Assembly (NCBI GenBank): GCA_028823035.1
Contig: JAPKCI010000047.1
Span: forward strand, 1 to 33,883
DNA from: Rubripirellula sp.
Lineage (GTDB): Bacteria > Planctomycetota > Planctomycetia > Pirellulales > Pirellulaceae
Length of the DNA stretch: 33,883 nucleotides
Direction of reading: 5' to 3'
Part shown: positions 1-9,485 of the stretch, in pieces
Layout: each line of letters starts with the position of its first letter
How positions within the stretch are numbered: position 1 is the first letter of the stretch
The notes under the pieces: model-generated
What the model was told of the DNA's origin: nothing
The model's database searches: none
The model's input: the letters and a program-made list of their open reading frames with translations, nothing else
Position numbers and translations under genes: made by a program

Positions 1-71
1 ACCCAACACTCGAGTAACCCAACACTCGAGTAACCCAACACTCGAGTAACCCAACACTCGAGTAACCCAAC
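1..71. repeat. 16-bp tandem array (left edge), 4 copies plus partial
   Basis: The unit acccaacactcgagta is repeated four times without change, followed by a 7-base partial copy. It begins at the window edge, so the array may extend further left. Each junction creates a TAA on the plus strand (at 15, 31, 47 and 63). Because 16 is not a multiple of three, these stops fall in all three plus-strand reading frames. There is no stop triplet on the minus strand within the unit. The unit contains the palindrome CTCGAG. The spacing is uniform with no spacers, so it is not a CRISPR array. Confidence 0.95.
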
Positions 72-212
72 GGTGCATTGAAGTAGCACCATCAACACAT
101 CATAGATCAACGACTGTATCTACCAGCATGAATCGAGGTTGCTTCCAAGCAACTCGATAAAAAACGGGTTACTCCGTTCCTGACCAAATCATTCCCTCTT
201 CCGGAAGATGCC

Positions 213-2282
213 ATGCGTCACTCAATCACCCTCAGTATTTTGCTTCTTCTGATCTGCGGTGTGACGTATGCGGCGGACCCACCTGATGCCACCCGTGGCG
301 ACAGAATGGTTCAAACGTATTTCGCCCAGCAGACGGCAGAACTGACAGATCGCACCTTTTCGGGTATCGATTCGCTCAGCGATTGGACTGACCGTCGGCA
401 AGAATATCGCGAGCAACTTTTCGAAATGCTCGGCCTTCATCCACTTCCTGAACGTACTCCACTTCAGGCCACGATCACAGGTTCGGTCGAGAAAGATGGA
501 GTGATTGCAGAGCGAATTCATTTTCAGTCCCGCCCGGGCCTGTATGTCACAGCTAATCTTTATCGCCCTGTACGACAGGAATCTCCGCTCCCTGCCGTTC
601 TCTATGTCTGCGGACACGGGCGTGTCAAACGCGATGGAATCAGCCTCGGCAACAAGACCCACTACCAACATCATGGTGCCTGGTTCGCTCGCAACGGCTA
701 CGTTTGCCTGACCATCGACACCATTCAACTGGGTGAGATCGAAGGCATCCATCACGGCACTTACCGCGAGAAAATGTGGTGGTGGAACAATCGCGGTTAT
801 ACACCCGCTGGTGTTGAGGCATGGAACTGTGTCCGAGCACTTGACTACTTGCAGTCCCGTGATGAAGTCGATGGCGACCGACTAGGCGTGACGGGACGTA
901 GCGGCGGTGGAGCCTACTCTTGGTGGATCGCAGCGATCGATGAACGCGTCAAAGTCGCTGTACCTGTCGCCGGTATTACCAGCTTGCAAAATCACGTTGT
1001 TGATGGCTGCGTTGAAGGACATTGTGACTGCATGTACATGGTCAACACATTCAGATGGGACTACCCGATGGTGGCTGCGTTGATCGCACCCCGACCGCTA
1101 CTGATCTCAAACAGCGACAAAGATCGAATTTTTCCTCTCGATGGTGTCGTCGACGTTTACACGAGAACAAAGAAGATCTACGAGCTTTATGACGCCGCTG
1201 ACAAACTCGGTCTGCACATCACAGAGGGCCCACACAGTGATACACAGGAACTCCGCATCCATGCCTTTCGGTGGCTGAATCAGTACTTGCGAGATGACAT
1301 GTCGCTGATTGACACAGTGGCCACTCCGTTTTTTGATCCGGCAGAGCTAAGAGTGTTTTCCGAACTGCCATCTGACGAGAAAGTCACTTCCATTCACGAG
1401 AGCTTTGTACCTGCAGTAACAACCGACACGCTGCCAAGAAACAGTGACCAAGCCAAGCAGTTTGATCGTCTGGTCATGCCACTGATACGCAAAAAATGCT
1501 TTGGTGGGTGGCCGGCCGTCACAGAGGAAACTGATGCAAAATTGATCGCTGAGGGATCCAGCCAGAGCACCGAAGTGCGTGTCATCGATTTCAACAGTCA
1601 GGCTCCCTACCGTCTTCGCATGTATCTGGTTGGATCGCAAAAAAGCGATTCCGAACCTATCCTTCTGAATGTACTGGGCTCCAAGCAATGGTCGCACCTG
1701 CTCTCAGGATTGGCCACCGTGATCCCCAATCATACCTCCGGTGTCGAGGCCAACGCAGTTGCCTGGGACACCATCGTTGCAAAATCGTTGTCCCAAACTG
1801 TTGCGTACATTGCACCACGCGGTGTCGGACCAACCGAGTGGTCAATGGATGAACGAAAACGTACACACATCCGACGACGATTCATGCAACTCGGGCAAAC
1901 GGCTGCGGGAATGCAAACGTATGATATTGTGCGAGCTGCAACAGCTCTGCGAAGCTTCCTGAAATCCCCTGATCTCGCATTCTCACTTGAAGCAGAAAAC
2001 GAGGCAGCAACATGGGCTTTGTTCGCCTCGCTTTTCATTGAGAACGTTGACTCGATAACGCTAGGGAATTTGTCTCCCCGCAATCGGGACGCACCCGATT
2101 TACTCAACGTCAGCCGCTTCGTCCAACCACCCCATCTGGTACTCATGAGTGCGGGGCGAGACCGGACCCTGCTGATCCGGAATTACGAGACTTGGCACCA
2201 GCAGTGGAAAACTGTGCTCACCGATAACCCGCTCGCCAACAACGCAGTTCAATTGGTCACAACGCCCGGAAAGTCCCATTGA
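213..2282 (+). CDS. Secreted alpha/beta hydrolase (acetyl-xylan-esterase-like), 689 aa
   Basis: This is probably an exported serine esterase acting on acylated polysaccharide or a similar substrate. A hydrophobic signal peptide covers residues 1-20 and ends in TYAA. The N-terminal half is an alpha/beta hydrolase: a CGHG oxyanion-type motif near residue 131, the nucleophile elbow GRSGGG with Ser230, an acid in SNSDKDRIFP near 300, and a His in EGPHSDTQ near 340. The C-terminal ~300 residues are a second, weaker region seen in large planctomycete hydrolases; I cannot name its role. The ATG at 213 follows GGAAG within the palindrome cttccggaag, a good ribosome binding site. It is a paralogue of the hydrolase at 4764. 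Its TGA stop is the first triplet of a 16-bp tandem array. The exact substrate is unknown. Confidence 0.85.
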   Translation: MRHSITLSILLLLICGVTYAADPPDATRGDRMVQTYFAQQTAELTDRTFSGIDSLSDWTDRRQEYREQLFEMLGLHPLPERTPLQATITGSVEKDGVIAERIHFQSRPGLYVTANLYRPVRQESPLPAVLYVCGHGRVKRDGISLGNKTHYQHHGAWFARNGYVCLTIDTIQLGEIEGIHHGTYREKMWWWNNRGYTPAGVEAWNCVRALDYLQSRDEVDGDRLGVTGRSGGGAYSWWIAAIDERVKVAVPVAGITSLQNHVVDGCVEGHCDCMYMVNTFRWDYPMVAALIAPRPLLISNSDKDRIFPLDGVVDVYTRTKKIYELYDAADKLGLHITEGPHSDTQELRIHAFRWLNQYLRDDMSLIDTVATPFFDPAELRVFSELPSDEKVTSIHESFVPAVTTDTLPRNSDQAKQFDRLVMPLIRKKCFGGWPAVTEETDAKLIAEGSSQSTEVRVIDFNSQAPYRLRMYLVGSQKSDSEPILLNVLGSKQWSHLLSGLATVIPNHTSGVEANAVAWDTIVAKSLSQTVAYIAPRGVGPTEWSMDERKRTHIRRRFMQLGQTAAGMQTYDIVRAATALRSFLKSPDLAFSLEAENEAATWALFASLFIENVDSITLGNLSPRNRDAPDLLNVSRFVQPPHLVLMSAGRDRTLLIRNYETWHQQWKTVLTDNPLANNAVQLVTTPGKSH

Positions 2283-2337
2283 ACTGGGTGCGCGGTGAAC
2301 TGGGTGCGCGGTGAACTGGGTGCGCGGTGAACTGGGT
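2280..2337. repeat. 16-bp tandem array at a convergent gene junction
   Basis: The unit tgaactgggtgcgcgg occurs three times, then a 10-base partial copy (tgaactgggt). The first triplet of the first copy is the stop codon of the hydrolase gene. TGA recurs at 2280, 2296, 2312 and 2328, which covers all three plus-strand frames. The array fills the whole space up to the stop codon of the convergent nitroreductase gene at 2338. The unit differs in sequence from the array at position 1 but has the same 16-bp length, and on the minus strand it shares an ACCCA core. Confidence 0.95.
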
Positions 2338-2928
2338 TCACTGATCAACCCAGCGAATTTTTTCAGATACTGGCTGACGTTTACCAGATGGCCAGTCATG
2401 CGAGGGATACCCGAGATAAAACAGCCCCAGAGCACGATCATCCCCGCTTAGGCCGACGTAATCACGCATCTGGTCGCTTGTTGCAGCGGCATTGCTGGAC
2501 CAGAACGCCCCGATGCCGTAGGCCGCGGCGGTGAGATGCATGTTCTGGACGGCGCACGCCACAGCTTGAATCTCGTCCAATTCTGCAATCTTCTTGCTGG
2601 GCTGTCGCTTCATCCCAATCACGATCACCACCGGGGCGAGGGTTGCATTTCGTTTCATGCCTTCGTATTTGTTCTGCCGAAACGTCTCAGGCGTGGTAAC
2701 TACCTGATAAGTCGACGCGAGAAACTCGGCCAATTTACTTCTGGCGTCACCCGTAAAAACAGAGAATCTCCACGGCTCAGTCATCCCATGGGTCGGTGCC
2801 CAATTGGCATTTTCGAGAATTTCATCAACGATCTTGCGTGGGATCGATTGATCGGAGAACTCCTTGGGCTTGACGGTACGCCGACGACGGATGACCTGTG
2901 TTATTTCTTCAGCACCCACGACATTCAC
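2338..2928 (-). CDS. Nitroreductase family flavoprotein (YdjA-like), 196 aa
   Basis: This is a probable FMN-dependent NAD(P)H oxidoreductase of the nitroreductase fold. Visible features are an early RRRRT phosphate-binding segment (residues 14-18), the ANWAPTHGMTEPWRF segment (41-55) typical of the small YdjA branch, and a C-terminal LGYP segment in the glycine-rich FMN region. At 196 residues it is a normal single-domain length. The start ATG (2926-2928) is preceded by AAAGGTGA, a good ribosome binding site. It lies 21 bases downstream of nagA on the same strand, so it is probably the third gene of the nagB-nagA operon. The physiological substrate cannot be read from sequence, and its link to amino-sugar use is only positional. 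Confidence 0.85.
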   Translation of the reverse strand: MNVVGAEEITQVIRRRRTVKPKEFSDQSIPRKIVDEILENANWAPTHGMTEPWRFSVFTGDARSKLAEFLASTYQVVTTPETFRQNKYEGMKRNATLAPVVIVIGMKRQPSKKIAELDEIQAVACAVQNMHLTAAAYGIGAFWSSNAAATSDQMRDYVGLSGDDRALGLFYLGYPSHDWPSGKRQPVSEKIRWVDQ

Positions 2929-2949
2929 CTTTCTTGTATTCGTTCCAAC

Positions 2950-3864
2950 TCATTGGTTGCCCAGCAATCGCGACGGATTTTTTATCATCCACTGCTGGAT
3001 CTGATTATCGGTTACACCAACTGATCCTTGCAGCACTTGAATCATCTGGTGGAAAGTGGAAGCGCACCCGGCATAGTGGGTGCGACAGGCAGCCCAGGCA
3101 GCCCCATCCACGTCTACTTCAACAACCTGCCCTGATAGTTCATAAGTTCCCGGACCAAGTCCTGCGGCACTAATGGCATCGGTGACAATAACAACGTTAT
3201 CACTGGGGACGACATCCAGATAGTTCCTAAGTGCAAACGCCGGCACATGGTGACCGTCAGCAATGAATGAGATCATCAGCCTGTCGCTTACCGCAAGTAC
3301 TCGCTGGACGATATTGTCGTGACGTGGCAACAAGGCAGGGCAACCGTTTCCAAGATGAGTAAACAGTTTCAGGCCATTATCAATACCGCAGTTCAAATCA
3401 TTCAAGCTGGCGTCACTGTGTCCCGCAGCAACCACTACTCCCTGAGCAGTAAGGTGAGAAGTCACCTTGGCGTCGGAATCCATCTCCGGCGCCAACGTCA
3501 GCATCCGAACATGCCCGCGACCCGCATCCAGCAAGCGGTCCGTGATGCCGATATCGGCGGGCATGGCAGCGGCAGCGGGGTGTGCTCCGATGAACCCATC
3601 AGCTGAATTCAAAAAAGGTCCCTCGACATGGATGCCGCGAATGCAATCCGCCACCTCATCCGATGACTCAATCAGCTCCACAAGACGAGAAATCCGTTTG
3701 AGCATGAGAGCGAGCGGGGCCGTGATCACAGTGGCCAGAATCGTATCGGTGCCATCTGTTTTCAATCTTCTACAAACGTTCACTACTGACTCGCGAGTGA
3801 CGTTTTCTGAATTGAAGTCGACGCCAGCGTAACCATTGACTTGCAGGTCGATGAATCCTGTCAT
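2950..3864 (-). CDS. nagA: N-acetylglucosamine-6-phosphate deacetylase, 304 aa
   Basis: NagA removes the acetyl group from GlcNAc-6-phosphate in the cytoplasm, giving glucosamine-6-phosphate for NagB. Family motifs are present in order: GFIDLQVNG at residues 3-11, HVEGPFL with the metal-binding Glu81, AAGHSDAS with His149, FTHLGN near 168, and VTDAISAAG with the catalytic Asp229. At 304 residues it is shorter than the ~380 of the E. coli enzyme and begins directly at the barrel, so most of the N-terminal beta-sandwich half is absent. The start codon overlaps the nagB stop in an ATGA arrangement (3861-3864), a strong sign of translational coupling. Confidence 0.92.
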   Translation of the reverse strand: MTGFIDLQVNGYAGVDFNSENVTRESVVNVCRRLKTDGTDTILATVITAPLALMLKRISRLVELIESSDEVADCIRGIHVEGPFLNSADGFIGAHPAAAAMPADIGITDRLLDAGRGHVRMLTLAPEMDSDAKVTSHLTAQGVVVAAGHSDASLNDLNCGIDNGLKLFTHLGNGCPALLPRHDNIVQRVLAVSDRLMISFIADGHHVPAFALRNYLDVVPSDNVVIVTDAISAAGLGPGTYELSGQVVEVDVDGAAWAACRTHYAGCASTFHQMIQVLQGSVGVTDNQIQQWMIKNPSRLLGNQ

Positions 3865-4625
3865 TCGCCATGTTCCAGTTGGTTCTTGCCAACGTCACTG
3901 ATTCTCGAAGCAGCAGCCTTGTCAATGACAAGAGTTGAGTTGGGATGTTCTCTGAGAATGCTGGCAGGAACTTCGGATGTGATGGGTCCCTCAAGCGTCG
4001 CTCTGACTGCTTCCGCTTTTCGTTTGTCCGGCACGCTGCAATAAATCTTTGCTGCCTTGAGTATTTGATGCACCGACATGCTGATGGCGTGTGTCGGAAC
4101 GGAATCCAGTGATTCAAACCAACCTTCACCCACCTGCTGCAAACGGCAGGGTTCATCCAGTTCCACCACCAGATAAGGATCTTCGGTTTTGAAATCAGCT
4201 GGTGGGTCATTGAATGCGAGGTGGCCGTTTTCACCAATGCCAACCAACGCCAAATCGATGCGACTGGATTTCACCAATTCGCCCGTCTCACGAATGGTTA
4301 TTTCCGGATCAACATCGCCACGCAGGTAGTGAAAACTGGCCAGATCAACGTGGTCGACGAAGCGTTCCTTTAAATAGCCACAAAACGAGGCCCCATGATC
4401 ACTGGACAGCCCGACGTACTCGTCGAGGTGAAATCCGGTCACTTTCGACCAATCGATATCCGGTTCTCTCACCAAATGACCCAACACCTCAAACTGTGAG
4501 GCACCGGTCGCAACCACTATATTGGCTGTACCGTTAGCCGAAATTGCCTGTCGCAGGTCCGAAGCGGCGTGCTTCGCCACCCAACATCCCATCTGACTTG
4601 GACTGGCGGTTAAGATTGTACGCAT
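3861..4625 (-). CDS. nagB: Glucosamine-6-phosphate deaminase, 254 aa
   Basis: NagB converts glucosamine-6-phosphate to fructose-6-phosphate and ammonia. The signature motifs are FHLDEY (residues 65-70) and GIGENGHLAFNDP (129-141), which carry the catalytic acid and the ring-opening His. I place the start at the ATG at 4625 because MRTILTASPS matches the usual beginning of the fold and the resulting 254 residues are close to the usual ~266. The frame stays open to 4736, but that extension would run towards the divergent hydrolase and looks non-conserved. It is the first gene of the nagB-nagA-nitroreductase operon, with a 138-bp divergent promoter region upstream. Confidence 0.92.
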   Translation of the reverse strand: MRTILTASPSQMGCWVAKHAASDLRQAISANGTANIVVATGASQFEVLGHLVREPDIDWSKVTGFHLDEYVGLSSDHGASFCGYLKERFVDHVDLASFHYLRGDVDPEITIRETGELVKSSRIDLALVGIGENGHLAFNDPPADFKTEDPYLVVELDEPCRLQQVGEGWFESLDSVPTHAISMSVHQILKAAKIYCSVPDKRKAEAVRATLEGPITSEVPASILREHPNSTLVIDKAAASRISDVGKNQLEHGE

Positions 4626-4763
4626 GAAGATATCTGAATCACGAGACTGACGGGCAGGGACAAACGAGGCAAGTATTGTTGGCTTTCTGGCCACCAAATG
4701 CGAGTCCCGGTTTGCCACTCGGAAAGTTCTTTCCACTCATTCGATCGCTGCAAGAGGTTTACC
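4626..4763. promoter_or_regulatory. Divergent intergenic region between nagB and hydrolase 2
   Basis: These 138 bases separate the nagB start (minus) from the GTG start of the second hydrolase (plus) and must hold the promoters of both. I could not pick out a convincing operator or -35/-10 pair by eye. Confidence 0.4.
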
Positions 4764-6956
4764 GTGCGTCGCTCGCTCCCCACCTTTTCCGCTCTGACCA
4801 TTGCTCTGACGATTACTTTGGGAACCTCATGGGGTCAAGGCCCGCAAGTGCTGCCCAAGGGCACAACGCCGAATGACGTGCGTCTGGGGCAGAAAAAGAC
4901 ATTGAATGATCACTTCCCGTTTGTGGTCCCGGAAAATCCTGCGGAATGGTACGACCGGGCAGAACAACTGCGAAGACGCGTTCTTGTCTCGACCGGACTT
5001 TGGCCAATGCCCGAGAAAACGCCTCTCAAGGCAGTCATTTTCGGCAAGACCCAGCGAAAAGGTTTCACGGTCGAAAAAGTGTACTTTCAAAGCCTTCCTG
5101 GCCACTACGTCACTGGCTTGCTCTTTCGGCCCGACGCTCCCGTCGAAACACCGATGCCCGGAGTTTTGTCACCGCATGGCCACGGTGGACGAATGCAGGA
5201 ATACAGCGACGCAGTGTTGGCCAACCAGATCGCTCAAGGCGCCGAGCATTTTGAGAAATCGGGCCGGAAGCCAAAACTGGCCAGGTGCGTGCAACTGGCA
5301 CGGATGGGATGCGTCACCTTCATCTTCGACATGCTGGGCTATGCCGACTCGATACAGATATCGCATGAAGTCGCACATCGACACAAGGATACCCGGACGG
5401 AAGAACTCAACGCATCAGACAAAGACTGGGTGTTCTATAGCCCACAGGCTGACCTTCGCCTGCAATCCATCATGGGTCTGCAAACATGGAATGCTATTCG
5501 TGCGCTCGATTTTCTCGCTTCACTTCCCGATGTCGATCCAGACCGGCTGGCTGTCACGGGTGGCAGTGGCGGTGGCACGCAGTCGATTCTTCTCGGCGCG
5601 ATCGACGACAGGATCAAAGTCTCCTTTCCAAACGGCATGGTTTCAACATCCATGCAAGGAGGCTGCTATTGCGAGAACTGCAATCTACTTCGCGTAGGAA
5701 CAGGCAACGTGGAACTCGCCGCGCTCTTTGCACCCAGACCCCAGGCAATGACCGCTGCTGACGACTGGACACGCGACATGATGAAAGACGGCTATCCGGA
5801 ATTAAAATGGCTCTACGCGATGATCGGCAATGAGTCCGATGTTTACTGCCGTCCCATGCTGCATTTCAAACACAACTATAATTATGTCACCCGCGCCACG
5901 ATGTATCAGTGGATGAATCGCCACCTTGAACTGGGATTGGATGATCCCGTTATCGAACAGGACTATGAACCGCTAACAGCCACCGAAACCACCGTCTGGG
6001 GATCAGATCATCCTGCACCCGAAGAGATTGGCATTGCACATGAAAAATCTGTCTGCCGGTGGCTTGATGAAAAGGCGAACGCAAAGCTCGCCGCATTGAA
6101 CACTCGTGACGACGACGCCAGCAAAGAATTCCGCCGCACTTATGCAGGTGCATGGCGGGTCATTTTTGATCAGGGTATCCCACAGCATGTCACATTTGAG
6201 CAGAAGGGACAGCAGATTCAGAATGGGATACAAATTCAAAGCGGTCTTGTTCGCGATCCCGCAAGGCAAGCAGAAATCCCACTTCTGATGCTGCACAAGG
6301 CTGGAAGCCAACCCAAAACCTGTGTGATCTGGACAACCGGCAAGGGAAAGAATTCGTTGTTCACGGCCGAAGGTCAGCCTGATCCGAAGCTGAATCAATT
6401 ACTGCAGCAGAACGTTCTTGTCGTGCTGCCAGACGTGCTGGACCAAGGCGAATTGACAGCCAACCCGGGTGCAAACTCTAGCCTGCAACAACGCATCGTC
6501 GATGATTCGCGTTCCTATTCAGCTTTTACCTATGGTTACAACCGAACACTCGTCGCCCAACGTTGTGCTGACCTGCTCACAACGGTTGCCTTTGCGAAAA
6601 CGCTTGGACCTGAATCCATTGGTCTGCTGTCAACCGACGGCTCATCCGCATGGGCAGTTCCGGCTGCTGCTATCGCAGGCTCATCCGTTGCGCGTGCCGC
6701 GATCGTCACGGACGGGTTTCGCTTCGCCCAGGCCGATCGCTATCAGGATTTGAACTTTGTACCTGGCGCAGTGAAGTACGGTGATTTACCCATGCTGCTC
6801 GCACTGCGTTCACCACACCCATTGGCAATTGTCGGGGAGAATACGATACCGGCCATCGTGTCAGAAACCTATCAATCCGGGGGAAACCCAAAGGCACTGG
6901 TTGAGGGCCCTGACCAGTTGGATCAAGCAACCCTGCAATGGCTATCATCTCCTTAG
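4764..6956 (+). CDS. Secreted alpha/beta hydrolase (acetyl-xylan-esterase-like), 730 aa, GTG start
   Basis: This is a second large exported hydrolase, clearly paralogous to the one at 213: the two align through LxPxPExTPL, the FQSxPGxYVT strand, the HGHG-type oxyanion segment and the nucleophile elbow (here GGSGGG). I choose the GTG at 4764 because AGAGG lies 6 bases upstream and the protein then begins with a clean signal peptide (VRRSLPTFSALTIALT, ending near TSWGQ). The frame is open further upstream to 4698, but that would overlap the nagB upstream region. A Cys-rich GGCYCENCNLL segment follows the catalytic Ser, where the paralogue has GCVEGHCDCM. The C-terminal ~300 residues are of unknown role. 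Its position next to nagBA suggests a role in deacylating an amino-sugar polymer (inference). Confidence 0.85.
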   Translation: MRRSLPTFSALTIALTITLGTSWGQGPQVLPKGTTPNDVRLGQKKTLNDHFPFVVPENPAEWYDRAEQLRRRVLVSTGLWPMPEKTPLKAVIFGKTQRKGFTVEKVYFQSLPGHYVTGLLFRPDAPVETPMPGVLSPHGHGGRMQEYSDAVLANQIAQGAEHFEKSGRKPKLARCVQLARMGCVTFIFDMLGYADSIQISHEVAHRHKDTRTEELNASDKDWVFYSPQADLRLQSIMGLQTWNAIRALDFLASLPDVDPDRLAVTGGSGGGTQSILLGAIDDRIKVSFPNGMVSTSMQGGCYCENCNLLRVGTGNVELAALFAPRPQAMTAADDWTRDMMKDGYPELKWLYAMIGNESDVYCRPMLHFKHNYNYVTRATMYQWMNRHLELGLDDPVIEQDYEPLTATETTVWGSDHPAPEEIGIAHEKSVCRWLDEKANAKLAALNTRDDDASKEFRRTYAGAWRVIFDQGIPQHVTFEQKGQQIQNGIQIQSGLVRDPARQAEIPLLMLHKAGSQPKTCVIWTTGKGKNSLFTAEGQPDPKLNQLLQQNVLVVLPDVLDQGELTANPGANSSLQQRIVDDSRSYSAFTYGYNRTLVAQRCADLLTTVAFAKTLGPESIGLLSTDGSSAWAVPAAAIAGSSVARAAIVTDGFRFAQADRYQDLNFVPGAVKYGDLPMLLALRSPHPLAIVGENTIPAIVSETYQSGGNPKALVEGPDQLDQATLQWLSSP

Positions 6957-7056
6957 CCAAAAATCGATCTCAATCCGACATGAACTCTAGCCAGACCGCG
7001 TTCGATCAAACATCGAAATACCAGTATCCCAGCGGCAGTCAAACAGTGTTTCCGTG

Positions 7057-9474
7057 ATGAGTGAGAGACTCTTTTCTGCAGGAATTAACAATAGTAGTTA
7101 TACTGCGAGTCCGCTCACAGACCCACCCGCGTTGAGACCCGCACCGCAAGCCAGTCGGACCCGTCCAGTGTTTTGCTTGACTCGTTTTTTTCCTTGCCTG
7201 TTGTTGTCCCTGGTCTCGATCATTGCTCGGGGGGATGGGCCAGATCTTGAATTCAATCATGATGTACGACCGATTCTTTCCGAGAATTGTTTCCACTGTC
7301 ACGGTCCGGACAACGCCACGCGAAAAGCCGATTTACGGTTGGATCTGGCAGACTCTGCGATGTCCGTCATTGAACCAGGTGATCCTGAGTCCAGCGAGTT
7401 GATCCGCCGGATTCTGTCGACAGATCCCGACGAACAGATGCCACCGCCGGATTCCAAAAAGCAGCTCACTTCAAATCAGAGGCAGATTCTGACGGCGTGG
7501 GTTCGCAAAAAAGGTTCTTTTGAAAGTCACTGGTCCTTTACCCCGCCCAAGCATGTCATGCCTCCCAATCTGGATGATGACAAATGGTCCGGCGGCATGA
7601 TTGATAAGTTCATCTTCGCAAAACTTCGCGAGGAGAAGTTGTCACCATCACCTCCCGCGAAACGGGCAACCCTGGCACGGCGAATTTCGCTGGATCTGAC
7701 AGGGTTGCCGTTGAGTCCGAAGGCGCTCGATGAATTCCTGAATGACGACTCCGAATCATTTGTGGAAGCGCTGATTGATCGTTTGATGCATTCTCCTCGG
7801 TATGGCGAGCACATGGCGATACGATGGTTGGAAGCATCACGCTATGCAGACACGGATGGTTATCAAAATGATCGTTACCGTTATCAGCATGTATGGCGAG
7901 ATTGGGTCATTGAGGCATTCAACAAGAACATGCCTTACGATCAGTTTGTCATTGAGCAAATAGCGGGTGACATGCTGCCTAATGCAACGCTACGACAGCA
8001 AATCGCAACCGGTTTTGGACGCAACCACCGCATCAATTCAGAGGACGGGTCAATTCCGGAGGAATGGCGAACAGAAAATGTCGTTGATCGAGTCGATACA
8101 TTCGGTACTGTTTTTCTCGGTTTGACCATTGGCTGCGCCCGTTGCCATGATCACAAGTACGATCCCATTTCACAGCGTGAGTACTACCAGTTATTCGCAT
8201 ACTTCAACAACGTGGCTGAATGGGGTGTCGGACCCAACAATGGAAACAGTCCACCCTACATCGAAATCCCAAAAAACTGGCCCAACCTGAATCCCGGCGA
8301 AGATCGGCTGATTCCCCCCGACGCGGTAAAACTGCGGAACGCCAGGGCGGAAGCTGGAAATGGCCTGCAACGTCCTCAGGCTGGATCGCTCTCGACTCTG
8401 ATGGTCATGCACGAACTGGACGAACCAAGGGCGACTTACATTTTGCAACGAGGGCAGTACAACATGCCCGATCAATCAGCACCGGTTCTAGCGGGAATCC
8501 CCGACTCACTGACGATCTCGAACGAATCGATGCCGCGTAATCGACTGGAATTGGCGAAGTGGTTATTCGAACCGTCCCACCCCCTGACAGCCCGTGTTGC
8601 GGTCAACCGACTTTGGCAACAGTTCTTTTCTTCAGGACTAGTCGAAACCAGCGAGAATTTTGGATCGCAAGGCTCACCGCCTTCCCACCCTGATCTACTT
8701 GATTGGCTGGCGTTGGAATTGAGACGCAACAATTGGGACATACGCGCGATTCAAAAGCAAATCCTGTTGAGCCAAACTTATCAACAGTCCTCACAGTTCA
8801 CCAAGAACTTGATCGAACGCGATCCCAAGAACAGGCTGTACGCGAGAGGCCCGCGAGGTCGTTTACCCGGCTTCGCATTGCGTGATCAGGCGTTGGCAAT
8901 CAGCGGCCTGCTGGTTGAGCAGATTGGAGGCCCGTCAACCAAGCCATACATGCCACCCAAAATCTGGAAATCCATTTCCAATAACACCTACCAACGGGAC
9001 CAGGGTGCGAATCTTTTTCGTCGCAGTTTGTACACCTACTGGCGTCGCACCATTCCACCGCCAACGATGATGAACTTTAATGCAGCAGCTCGGGAAGTAT
9101 GTGTGGTTCGCACAGAAACAACGAACACACCTCTTCAAGCATTAACGCTCATGAACAATAAAGTTTTCATCGAAGCGGCCCGCTGGATGGCACAACGCAT
9201 GTTGGCACAGGCGGGCAATGATCCCAAACAAGCGATTCGACGCGGCTACCGACTTGCGGTTGGTCGCATGCCGACGAGTGATGAAATGAGCATCATGTGG
9301 CAGACCCATGCGAACTTTCTCGCTCAGTACAAGGAAAACCCAACCGAGGCGGAGAAATTACTGGCAACCGGTACGACAAAACGAGACCAGACAATTCCCC
9401 CTGCCCAACACGCTGCAATGACCATGATTGCTACGATTCTCCTTAATCTTGATGAAACCATTAGCAACGAGTGA
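7057..9474 (+). CDS. Planctomycete cytochrome / DUF1549 / DUF1553 protein, ~805 aa
   Basis: This protein belongs to the large family almost confined to Planctomycetes and relatives. After a hydrophobic export segment (roughly residues 43-58) comes the planctomycete cytochrome C domain, with a CFHCH heme motif near residue 79 inside FNHDVRPILSENC. DUF1549 follows, with a second CARCHDHKYDPI heme-type motif near residue 361. DUF1553 forms the C-terminal half (ELAKWLFEPSHPLTARVAVNR, then the TPLQAL segment). At ~805 residues it is at the short end for the family, with no extra sugar-binding insert between the DUFs. The GTG at 7054 and ATG at 7057 are alternative starts. The next gene follows 11 bases after its stop, so the two are co-transcribed. 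Its enzymatic role is not established. Confidence 0.93.
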   Translation: MSERLFSAGINNSSYTASPLTDPPALRPAPQASRTRPVFCLTRFFPCLLLSLVSIIARGDGPDLEFNHDVRPILSENCFHCHGPDNATRKADLRLDLADSAMSVIEPGDPESSELIRRILSTDPDEQMPPPDSKKQLTSNQRQILTAWVRKKGSFESHWSFTPPKHVMPPNLDDDKWSGGMIDKFIFAKLREEKLSPSPPAKRATLARRISLDLTGLPLSPKALDEFLNDDSESFVEALIDRLMHSPRYGEHMAIRWLEASRYADTDGYQNDRYRYQHVWRDWVIEAFNKNMPYDQFVIEQIAGDMLPNATLRQQIATGFGRNHRINSEDGSIPEEWRTENVVDRVDTFGTVFLGLTIGCARCHDHKYDPISQREYYQLFAYFNNVAEWGVGPNNGNSPPYIEIPKNWPNLNPGEDRLIPPDAVKLRNARAEAGNGLQRPQAGSLSTLMVMHELDEPRATYILQRGQYNMPDQSAPVLAGIPDSLTISNESMPRNRLELAKWLFEPSHPLTARVAVNRLWQQFFSSGLVETSENFGSQGSPPSHPDLLDWLALELRRNNWDIRAIQKQILLSQTYQQSSQFTKNLIERDPKNRLYARGPRGRLPGFALRDQALAISGLLVEQIGGPSTKPYMPPKIWKSISNNTYQRDQGANLFRRSLYTYWRRTIPPPTMMNFNAAAREVCVVRTETTNTPLQALTLMNNKVFIEAARWMAQRMLAQAGNDPKQAIRRGYRLAVGRMPTSDEMSIMWQTHANFLAQYKENPTEAEKLLATGTTKRDQTIPPAQHAAMTMIATILLNLDETISNE

Positions 9475-9485
9475 GGAACTCAGAC

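Noticed and set aside
1-71. CRISPR array
   Set aside because: The 16-base units are joined directly with no spacers and are too short; no cas genes are present.
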